DNA of 7,476 bases from an uncultured Leptotrichia sp. (GTDB lineage: Bacteria; Fusobacteriota; Fusobacteriia; Fusobacteriales; Leptotrichiaceae). The translations under genes and the position numbers were made by a program. The first letter of the stretch is position 1. Each line of letters opens with the position of its first letter. Below are positions 1 to 5,306 of the stretch, piece after piece. The DNA lies in NCBI GenBank assembly GCA_938017765.1, contig CALIJH010000029.1:1-7476 (forward strand), read 5' to 3'. The notes below the pieces were generated by a model. The model ran no database searches, was not told where the DNA came from, and worked only from the letters and a program-made list of their open reading frames with translations.

Positions 1-807
1 ATCAACTCTCTCTCTTTTATAAGAAGCTGTCTTTTCTTCATATAGACTTTCAAGAGCTTTTCTTCTCAGCTCATTTAATATTTTTACAGGTATGAATATA
101 TCTTCATCTCTTTGGATTTGAATATCAGCTATTTCAAAAGGATAGGTATCAGTCTTGGAAATCTGCTTTATTATATTCTCATCTGAAAGAGGCATTTTTT
201 GTGACTTTTCAATGATGAAGTCCACATCACATTCAATACTAAAGCTTTGTTTTAAATTATCCACAGGAGATTTTATTTCTACTATCTCATTTTTTTCCTG
301 AATTAATGTCATCTTAGGCTTTTCACCTATTTTAAGCTCCAATTTCGCATTTAAGGGCAGTTTTTTCAGTATCTTTTGCTCCGTTTCAAGCAAATTTTCA
401 AACTTACTGTCATAAGTTCTATATATTATCGTATTTTCAGGAATAGCTCTGATAAAGTCAAGATATATAATCTCACCCTTTTTAGCACTATCTGATATTG
501 ATCTGTCCTGGTGAATTATTCTACCTACATTTTCACCTATGCTAAGACCGTCTCCCTTTTGAATATCCTCTATCAATTTTATCTTCAGCCTCTTATTTTT
601 GGCATCAAAATTCAGTACCTTTGCTATTTTCTCTCCAAGCGGTTTTTGATAGGCTGTATTTATTATATTTTTTCCCTTGTCTCCAAGTACATATCCTCTT
701 GTAAATGAGCGGTTAAAGACCTTATTCAAGGCACTGTTCACTTCATTTAGAGTTTGAGAAGATATTTTACCATATTTTATATTATTTCCAAAGTTGACAC
801 TCTTATG
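1..807 (-). pseudogene. U32-family peptidase/rRNA hydroxylase-like protein, N-terminally truncated, runs off left edge
   Basis: An open frame runs from just after an in-frame TGA at 808-810 to the window edge, 269 codons. It begins with a stretch ending VFNRSFTRGYVLG, the hallmark that follows the catalytic domain in U32 proteins. A small beta-barrel-like segment follows (PLGEKIAKVL, then IQKGDGLSIGE). After it comes a DUF3656-like region ending in DIFIPVKILNELRRKAL. U32 family members with DUF3656 include E. coli RlhA (YdcP), which is needed for 23S rRNA hydroxylation; others are annotated as collagenase-like peptidases. The roughly 300-residue N-terminal catalytic domain is missing. Its expected place is occupied by the stop of the 79-residue gene only a few bases upstream. 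No ATG occurs in frame for over 160 codons. The first alternative starts (GTG at 739-741, TTG at 727-729) lack a ribosome binding site and fall just before the conserved motif. I therefore infer a 5'-deleted gene; an assembly error is the alternative. Confidence 0.75.
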
Positions 808-812
808 TCAAT

Positions 813-1052
813 TTATAAAATACCAAGCCATTCTCTTTTTTCAATGATTTCTATAAAAATATCTTTTTCTCTCAATCTTTTCAAAATATTATCCATATCA
901 TTTAAAAAATAAGAATTTGTAATTATCTTTACAAGTCCATTTTTATTATCCAGTGTCCTCACATTTCCTGCACCTTCGTAAGCCTCGACTATCTTATTTA
1001 TAAAGTCGATATGCTCTTTTTTTGTCTGAATTATATATTCCCAACTTTTCAA
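813..1052 (-). CDS. Small uncharacterised protein, probably DUF4911 family
   Basis: This 79-residue protein has no recognisable catalytic motif, no signal peptide and no membrane segment. The predicted pattern is strand-helix-strand (EYIIQTK, a helix around IDFINKIVEAYE, then GLVKIIT), a second helix around MDNILKRLREK and a last strand IFIEII. That suggests a small alpha/beta fold, possibly ferredoxin- or ACT-like; this is inference from sequence pattern. From memory it resembles the DUF4911 family of Fusobacteria and Firmicutes, not confirmed here. The start is TTG (1050-1052), supported by AGGAG at 1058-1062 inside the end of ksgA. Only one base separates the ksgA stop from this start, so translational coupling is likely. 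Sitting between ksgA and a U32 gene, it may have a role linked to ribosomal RNA modification, but nothing in its own sequence shows this. Confidence 0.8.
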   Translation of the reverse strand: MKSWEYIIQTKKEHIDFINKIVEAYEGAGNVRTLDNKNGLVKIITNSYFLNDMDNILKRLREKDIFIEIIEKREWLGIL

Positions 1053-1053
1053 T

Positions 1054-1902
1054 TTATTCTCCTGTCTTATCTTCCAGCAATTTTATAAAATTAATAAATT
1101 CCTGAACTGAAAATTCTTCTGTTCTTGCCAATTTACTTTTTCCTATTTTTTCAAGTACATTCTGTATCACTTCTTTGCTGAAGCCCAATTCCATGAGATT
1201 ATTTCCCAGACTTTTCCTTTTGTTTGAAAATGCTGCTTTCAGATATTTGAAGTAATTTATTTCGGAAATCTGACTTTCATATTTTTTATCTTTCAGTAAA
1301 ATAATTTTTAAAAATGCCGAATCCACTTTAGGAACAGGGTTAAATTTTTCCTTGGAAACTGTAAAAAGATATTCTGCTTCACCATAAAACTGGACAGCAT
1401 GAGTCAAAAGGCTCATATTTTTACTATGCGGCTTTGAAGTAATCCTTTCTGCGACTTCTTTTTGTACCATTAAATAAATCTCCGATATATTATTTCTGAA
1501 ATTTATCAGCTTATTTATAATAGGTGATGTTATATAATAAGGTATGTTTGCCACCACTTTTATATTTTTCTTATTCTCGAGAATTTTTTCAAGATCTGCT
1601 TCAAGAAAATCCTTATGAATTAGCAAAAAATTTTTGTTATTACCAAATTTTTTATTGAGTATAGGGATTAGATCATCGTCTATCTCAAAAGCAGTCAGAT
1701 GTTTACTTCTATTTACAAGTTTTTCAGTTAAAAATCCTAATCCCGGTCCAATTTCGATTATTTCCGTATCTTTCCTAATATCTGTAACTTCTAAAATTTT
1801 ATCGGATAATTCACTGTCATTTAAAAAATTCTGACCATATTTCTTTTTAGCATTATATTTTTTTTCAATATTGTTTTTTCTTACACTTTTTTTCTTACTC
1901 AA
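1054..1902 (-). CDS. ksgA: 16S rRNA (adenine1518-N6/adenine1519-N6)-dimethyltransferase
   Basis: KsgA (RsmA) transfers methyl groups from S-adenosylmethionine to two adjacent adenines in the 3'-terminal helix of 16S rRNA late in 30S assembly. With the start chosen here it has 282 residues. It shows KKYGQNFL at about 20-27, the SAM motif EIGPGLGFL at 50-58, the acidic AFEIDDDL loop, the catalytic motif NIPYYITSP at 119-127, NPVPKVDSA at 188-196 and FSNKRKSLGNNL near 225-236. All are standard for the family. I chose TTG at 1900-1902 because AGGAG (1908-1912) lies 5 bases upstream. The longer ATG start at 1933-1935 would add 11 residues but has no ribosome binding site. Either way a Lys-rich tail of about 19 residues precedes the usual KsgA start, perhaps binding RNA. 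The gene is the second in the hpt operon and is followed one base later by the 79-residue gene. Confidence 0.95.
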   Translation of the reverse strand: MSKKKSVRKNNIEKKYNAKKKYGQNFLNDSELSDKILEVTDIRKDTEIIEIGPGLGFLTEKLVNRSKHLTAFEIDDDLIPILNKKFGNNKNFLLIHKDFLEADLEKILENKKNIKVVANIPYYITSPIINKLINFRNNISEIYLMVQKEVAERITSKPHSKNMSLLTHAVQFYGEAEYLFTVSKEKFNPVPKVDSAFLKIILLKDKKYESQISEINYFKYLKAAFSNKRKSLGNNLMELGFSKEVIQNVLEKIGKSKLARTEEFSVQEFINFIKLLEDKTGE

Positions 1903-1951
1903 TTTTTCTCCTGATATTTTCTTCTGATCATTCATATATCTGACATATCTA

Positions 1952-1988
1952 ATTATTTGTATTAATACTTTGTGTTAATACAAATAAT
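1952..1988. repeat. 14-bp perfect inverted repeat between hpt and ksgA
   Basis: ATTATTTGTATTAA at 1952-1965 and its exact reverse complement at 1975-1988 flank a 9-base centre. The left arm plus 3 bases forms the perfect palindrome GTATTAATAC (1959-1968). The right part, GTGTTAATAC (1972-1981), is nearly the same, so the site can also be read as two tandem palindromes 13 bp apart. No T tract follows on either strand, so it is not a typical intrinsic terminator. It could be an mRNA hairpin between hpt and ksgA or a protein-binding site. Confidence 0.6.
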
Positions 1989-1997
1989 ATAATCTTT

Positions 1998-2552
1998 TTA
2001 TTTATATAATTCTTCAACAGCAACTGCTACATAAGGAATATTCCTGTATTCTTCCTTAAAATCAAGACCGTATCCCAGAACAAACTCATTAGGAACTTCA
2101 AATCCTACATATTGAACGTCTATCTCTACTTCTCTTCTTTCTTTTTTGTCCAGCAGTGTGCAAAGAGAAACTTTTTTAGGCCCTCGTCCTCCCAATAGTT
2201 TCAATATTTTTTTCAAAGTAAGTCCCGAGTCTATTATATCTTCAACTACCAGTACATTTTTCCCCTGAACTGAATTTTCCAAATCTTTCAGGATTTTTAC
2301 TTCCCTTGTAGTTTCAAAGCCGTTCCCGTAACTCGAAACTTCCATAAAATCCATTACTAAAGGAACTTTTATTTCTCTGACCAAGTCAGCCATAAAAATT
2401 ATTGAACCTTTTAATAATCCTACTACTACCAAAGGGGCATCATCATCTTTAAAATCATTTGTAATTTCTTTTCCCAACTCTCTAACTCTGTTCATAATTG
2501 CTTCTTTTGTAATTAGCTGTCGAGCTATACCAAATTCCCAGTCTTTTTTCAT
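1998..2552 (-). CDS. hpt: Hypoxanthine phosphoribosyltransferase
   Basis: This cytoplasmic enzyme joins hypoxanthine (and usually guanine) to PRPP to make IMP or GMP in purine salvage. The product has 184 residues with the start used here, normal for bacterial Hpt. The PRPP motif VVEDIIDSGLTL lies at 102-113, with the Glu-Asp pair at 104-105 and the expected general base Asp108. GLLKGS is at 45-50, the flexible-loop segment MEVSSYGNG at 70-78 and the C-terminal base-binding segment VGFEVPNEFVLGYGLD begins near 149. I chose the ATG at 2550-2552 because GGAG (2562-2565) lies 9 bases upstream and because the resulting N-terminus (MKKDWEF, then LITKEAI) aligns with E. coli and B. subtilis Hpt. 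An upstream ATG at 2595-2597 would add 15 residues but lacks a ribosome binding site. It is the first gene of the minus-strand operon and has a strong promoter just upstream. Confidence 0.95.
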   Translation of the reverse strand: MKKDWEFGIARQLITKEAIMNRVRELGKEITNDFKDDDAPLVVVGLLKGSIIFMADLVREIKVPLVMDFMEVSSYGNGFETTREVKILKDLENSVQGKNVLVVEDIIDSGLTLKKILKLLGGRGPKKVSLCTLLDKKERREVEIDVQYVGFEVPNEFVLGYGLDFKEEYRNIPYVAVAVEELYK

Positions 2553-2621
2553 TTTCAATAACTCCGTTCTTTTCTGATTTTCAAATAATTTAAACATTCT
2601 GATTTGTTCTGTATTTTAATG

Positions 2622-2650
2622 ATTATATCATTTTTCCTATGTGAATTCAA
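2622..2650 (-). promoter_or_regulatory. Predicted sigma-70-type promoter of the hpt-ksgA operon
   Basis: On the minus strand, TTGAAT (2645-2650) and a perfect TATAAT (2622-2627) are separated by exactly 17 bases. Transcription would begin near 2615. That leaves about 60 bases of leader to the ATG at 2552 but under 20 bases, with no ribosome binding site, to the ATG at 2597. Immediately upstream, GAGTAT (2653-2658) and ATACTC (2672-2677) form a small inverted repeat that might bind a regulator, although six base pairs is weak evidence. Confidence 0.7.
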
Positions 2651-2677
2651 GGGAGTATTTTGATTTTTTTGATACTC

Positions 2678-2880
2678 TTATACCTGATTTTACTGTATTT
2701 ATTTCAATATACTTCAAGTTTATATATTTTATATGTATTGTATGACCATATTTTCGTTATTGTAATCATTATATAAATCTTTTCACAAATATTTCTCAAA
2801 ATAGATATTTCCACAAAAAATGGATATTTATTCAGAAAGAATAAATAATTTATCAAAAAACGATTCAGGAAAATAACCAT
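2678..2880. other. AT-rich intergenic stretch without a recognised gene
   Basis: No convincing reading frame or RNA gene is visible between the hpt promoter and the terminator of the META-domain gene. The only local structure I see is a 9-bp AT-only hairpin, TATTTATTC (2825-2833) pairing with GAATAAATA (2839-2847), which may be chance in such AT-rich DNA. Confidence 0.5.
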
Positions 2881-2881
2881 T

Positions 2882-2939
2882 AAAAAATATGACCCTTGAA
2901 CAATTCTATTTTTTCATTTAGTTTCTAAGGTCATATTTT
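2882..2939 (-). terminator. Rho-independent terminator of the META-domain gene
   Basis: AAAATATGACC (2884-2894) and GGTCATATTTT (2929-2939) form an 11-bp stem. Two further A-T pairs next to it form if one base is bulged. Read on the minus strand, the stem ends in a run of six T (complement of 2882-2887). It lies about 30 bases past the stop of the gene at 2969. The loop is long at 34 bases. Confidence 0.7.
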
Positions 2940-2968
2940 AAAATAATTGCTACCTGTTTTGTAAGCAT

Positions 2969-3433
2969 TTATTTACTATATGGAATGACTTCATCATCAA
3001 GGTCTTTGACAAAAGTGAGGATTTCTTCCAATTCTGTTTTTAATATCAATTTATTGCCTTTTATTTCTATTATTTTTACATTTTCAAGAATATCGATATA
3101 TGTTTCTTCCGCTTCCATTTTCTTATTGGAACCCAGCATTCCTGTTACTCCTAATTTTGATACGGAAATTTTATTACCATTAATTTTGTATGTACCAAAA
3201 TAGTTATTTACTCCTGCCGTTCCACTTAATCCTTTTGATGTTATTTTTAAAGTAATTCCTTTTTTACTGAAGTCATCATCCGAAATTTTGACTAATTTCC
3301 ATGAAGTGTCAGCTATCTGCTGTTTTATACTTTTAATATTTTTCCTTCTGTTTCTGTTTCTTACTGTAGAAGAAAAAGAAACATTGAATACTAAAAACAT
3401 TGCAAATAAAACTAAAGTTATTTTTGTTTTCAT
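2969..3433 (-). CDS. Exported META/HslJ-like domain protein
   Basis: This 154-residue protein begins with a clear signal peptide, MKTK followed by a hydrophobic run to about residue 19, with probable cleavage near the SFSS stretch at 19-22. There is no lipobox Cys, so it should be released to the periplasm. A basic linker (RNRNRRK) is followed by a META domain from about 40 to 143: DTSWKLVKI at 42-50, GLSGTAGVNNYFGTY at 68-82, LGVTGMLGS at 94-102 and EETYIDIL at 109-116. In E. coli, HslJ, a META-domain lipoprotein, is linked to heat shock and novobiocin resistance; the biochemical activity of the domain is not established. The two Cys usually found in this domain (GCN and the position after TRMA) are Val75 and Gly101 here, and the whole protein is Cys-free. 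The start at 3431-3433 is fixed by AGGAGG at 3438-3443; an ATG 33 bases upstream has no such site. It is a single-gene unit divergent from the OYE gene. Confidence 0.85.
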   Translation of the reverse strand: MKTKITLVLFAMFLVFNVSFSSTVRNRNRRKNIKSIKQQIADTSWKLVKISDDDFSKKGITLKITSKGLSGTAGVNNYFGTYKINGNKISVSKLGVTGMLGSNKKMEAEETYIDILENVKIIEIKGNKLILKTELEEILTFVKDLDDEVIPYSK

Positions 3434-3479
3434 ATTTCCTCCTAATTTTTCCATTTTTAATTTCAATCTTTGCTTTTAA

Positions 3480-3746
3480 TTTTTATTCTCAATCTAAAAT
3501 TACTACAATAAAATTTGAAAATTCTTTTAAATATGTAATAAAACTATTAGAATACGTTATTCATTTTTTATTTTATATACTCATTTTACTAATTAAATAA
3601 GTGTTATATTTATATTCTTAATGTTATATAACAAGTTTGATATTAATATTTTATGTTTATGTTTTTATATCTACTCTAAAATCAAATCAGAAATTTTTTT
3701 ATTTAAACTTTATCTAAATATAAAAAAGACAACTGTCAAAAACTTT
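3480..3746. other. Divergent intergenic control region
   Basis: This very AT-rich stretch separates the META gene (minus) from the OYE gene (plus) and holds no convincing gene. A consensus minus-strand -35, TTGACA (3734-3739), has only a weak -10 (TAGATA, 3711-3716) 17 bases away, so the META promoter is not fixed. GAATA-CGT-TATTC at 3550-3562 is a 13-base inverted repeat of unknown meaning. Confidence 0.4.
3602..3633. promoter_or_regulatory. Palindromic operator candidate upstream of the OYE gene
   Basis: TGTTATATAACA at 3622-3633 is a perfect 12-bp palindrome. A second copy of its left eight bases, TGTTATAT, lies at 3602-3609, exactly 20 bp away, close to two helical turns. That arrangement suits a dimeric regulator acting between two divergent genes. 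AT-only cores can arise by chance, so this is a candidate only. Confidence 0.35.
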
Positions 3747-3775
3747 TTGTATACCAAATCATATGTAAATATGAT
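3747..3775 (+). promoter_or_regulatory. Predicted promoter of the OYE gene
   Basis: TTGTAT (3747-3752) and TATGAT (3770-3775) are separated by 17 bases and match the sigma-70 consensus at 4 of 6 and 5 of 6 positions. The expected transcription start near 3782 leaves a leader of about 30 bases with AGGAG at 3799-3803. Confidence 0.55.
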
Positions 3776-3812
3776 AAAATATGTATAAATAAAAAGACAG
3801 GAGAGTGATATA

Positions 3813-4925
3813 ATGAATTCAGATAAAATTTTTGAAAAATATGTACTGAATAATGGGGTAGAGATTAGAAATAGGCTTGTGATAGCTCCTATGACACTGT
3901 TTGTTGCCAATGAAGACGGTACTTTTTCAGACGGAGATTTTAAATTTATGAGCCGTCGTGGAGAAAATATAGGAATGTTCATAGTAGAGGCCACTTTAGT
4001 CGCTGACGGAGGAAAGGCATTTACTAGACAACCCGAAGCTATCAGCGAAAAACATTTACCTGCTTTAAAAAAAGTAGCAGAAATTTTACATAAACAGGGA
4101 ACAAAAGCAATTTTGCAGATACATCACGGAGGAAGACTTGCACTTCCTGATGCAAATAATAACGATATAATTGCTCCAAGTTATGACAGAAAAACAAAAG
4201 CAAGGGAAATAACTCCTGAAGAAATATATAATCTTATAAAGGCATTTGGAAATGCTACAGATTTAGCTATTCAGGCAGGATTTGACGGAGTGGAAATACA
4301 TGGGGCAAATAGATACCTTATCCAGCAGTTTTACTCGGAACAGACTAATACAAGGGCAGATGAATGGGGAGGCAGTATAGAAAAAAGGATGAAATTTCCT
4401 TTAGCTGTTATAGATGCAGTTAATGAAGCCAGAACTAAGCATAATGCAGATAAATTTATAATAGGATACCGTTTTTCTCCGGAAGAGCCAAGAAATAAAG
4501 GAATTACATTAACTGAAACTTTTGCATTGATTGATGAGCTTGTAAAAAAACCGTTGCAATATCTGCATGTTTCATTACCTGATTTCTACATAAATGCTTA
4601 TCGTGGGGGAGATACTGATAAATCTGCTATAGAACAAATTCATAAACATATAAACGGAAAATTCCCTCTAATAGGAGTAGGAAATCTATATACCGGAGAA
4701 CAGATAGCTAAAGCTCTTGATACAGGCTGGGCAGAGTTTATAGCACTTGGAAAAACAGCTATCTTAAATCATAATATAGGAACTCTCATACTTGAAAATA
4801 GGGAAAACGAGATTGAAACTGAACTGGATTTGGAAAGAGAGGACAAATATGATTTAGGAGAATTTTTATGGGAACGTGCTAAAGACGGAAGTTCTTTATT
4901 ACCACCGATAAAGAATAAAAAATAA
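3813..4925 (+). CDS. Old Yellow Enzyme family NADH:flavin oxidoreductase, single-domain
   Basis: This 370-residue, probably FMN-bound cytoplasmic enzyme should reduce activated C=C bonds such as enones, or nitro and quinone compounds, using NAD(P)H; its true substrate is unknown. It is a single TIM barrel without the C-terminal iron-sulfur and NAD domains of 2,4-dienoyl-CoA reductase. RNRLVIAPMT at 19-28 is the N-terminal FMN segment, with Thr28 at the place of OYE1 Thr37 instead of the Cys of YqjM-type enzymes. LQIHHGGR lies at 101-108. The substrate-binding pair is His163/Asn166 with Tyr168 in HGANRYLIQQF, followed by NTRADEWGGSIEKR at 179-192. GVGNL at 288-292 and ALGKTAI at 311-317 form the FMN phosphate site, with Lys314 where many relatives have Arg. 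The ATG follows AGGAG (3799-3803) by 9 bases. The protein contains no Cys. It is transcribed alone and is convergent with the aldo/keto reductase gene. Confidence 0.93.
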   Translation: MNSDKIFEKYVLNNGVEIRNRLVIAPMTLFVANEDGTFSDGDFKFMSRRGENIGMFIVEATLVADGGKAFTRQPEAISEKHLPALKKVAEILHKQGTKAILQIHHGGRLALPDANNNDIIAPSYDRKTKAREITPEEIYNLIKAFGNATDLAIQAGFDGVEIHGANRYLIQQFYSEQTNTRADEWGGSIEKRMKFPLAVIDAVNEARTKHNADKFIIGYRFSPEEPRNKGITLTETFALIDELVKKPLQYLHVSLPDFYINAYRGGDTDKSAIEQIHKHINGKFPLIGVGNLYTGEQIAKALDTGWAEFIALGKTAILNHNIGTLILENRENEIETELDLEREDKYDLGEFLWERAKDGSSLLPPIKNKK

Positions 4926-4927
4926 AT

Positions 4928-4958
4928 CATAAGGATAACATAAAAAGACATACTTATG
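4928..4958 (+). terminator. Weak hairpin just after the OYE gene
   Basis: CATAAG (4928-4933) pairs with CTTATG (4953-4958) around a 19-base loop and is followed by a T-rich stretch (4961-4980). The stem is short and poor in GC, so termination may rely on the larger hairpin at 5057-5114. Confidence 0.35.
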
Positions 4959-5056
4959 GAATTTTTCGAATTTTTATTTTTAAAATACTTCACAATATCT
5001 TTTTACAATAATTTATTTTTATGAGTATTCTAATACGAATATTCCAAACTAATAAG

Positions 5057-5114
5057 AAATCTCTTCATAAAATATTGCTGTAAAACTTTGATTGCAATTT
5101 TGAAGGGATTTTTT
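5057..5114 (+). terminator. Two-part hairpin with T tract, probable terminator of the OYE gene
   Basis: AAATCTCTTCA (5057-5067) pairs with TGAAGGGATTT (5101-5111) over 11 bases with one G-U pair. Inside it, ATTGC (5074-5078) pairs with GCAAT (5094-5098). The outer stem runs into six T (5109-5114), the normal end of a plus-strand intrinsic terminator. It lies about 130 bases after the OYE stop. The nested fold is larger than a simple terminator, so a short RNA ending here is an alternative. Confidence 0.6.
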
Positions 5115-5115
5115 A

Positions 5116-5228
5116 TATATTATAGAGCCTAAAAAAATTCGACAACCTGAAAATGCTTATTAAGCTTAGAATTTCTTAAAGTCATCGAACTTTTTTCACC
5201 CTTTCATTTGTCAAAGAGCCTATATTAT
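5116..5228. mobile_element. Possible remnant of an ISL3-like insertion sequence
   Basis: TATATTAT occurs at 5116-5123 and again at 5221-5228, the 8-bp target duplication length known for the ISL3 family. The right copy directly follows TTTGTCAAAGAGCC (5207-5220), which read inward is GGCTCTTTGACAAA and resembles the terminal repeats of that family as I remember them. No transposase frame remains in the 97-bp interior. The left end, AGAGCCTA, is in direct and not inverted orientation, so the match is incomplete and the repeat is AT-only. Confidence 0.35.
5131..5196 (-). terminator. Bidirectional terminator serving the aldo/keto reductase gene
   Basis: TTCGACAAC (5138-5146) pairs with GTCATCGAA (5181-5189) over nine bases including two G-U pairs in the minus-strand RNA. 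It is flanked by seven A (5131-5137) and six T (5191-5196), so a T tract follows the stem on both strands. On the minus strand it lies about 110 bases after the stop at 5307. The loop holds GCTT-ATT-AAGC (5155-5165), which can form a small inner hairpin. Confidence 0.6.
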
Positions 5229-5306
5229 TATTCAAAATTATTCAAACTTTTCTTGATCGTGTAATTATATTTTATTATAATAATAGTTCTTATCAAATTA
5301 TATTTA

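Noticed and set aside
511..708. Plus-strand 65-residue reading frame rich in aromatic and hydrophobic residues
   Set aside because: It lies antisense inside the U32 fragment, which has clear family motifs, and has no ribosome binding site.
1634..1834. Plus-strand 66-residue frame
   Set aside because: It is antisense to the conserved SAM-binding part of ksgA and is a mirror of that coding sequence.
3400..3600. Plus-strand 66-residue hydrophobic frame resembling a membrane peptide
   Set aside because: It overlaps the signal peptide codons of the META gene in antisense and runs into AT-rich spacer; hydrophobic frames are expected from T-rich DNA and there is no ribosome binding site.
3710..3994. 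Minus-strand 94-residue frame across the OYE promoter and start
   Set aside because: It covers the OYE promoter, ribosome binding site and N-terminus in antisense and shows no family features.
4769..4993. Minus-strand 74-residue frame overlapping the OYE 3' end
   Set aside because: It is antisense to the OYE C-terminus and has the Ser- and Phe-rich look of a shadow frame.
3545..5035. Eleven-base inverted match TATTAGAATAC (3545-3555) and GTATTCTAATA (5025-5035) flanking the OYE gene
   Set aside because: An 11-base AT-rich match between two spacers can arise by chance, does not extend on either side and has no target duplication, so it is not evidence of a mobile unit.
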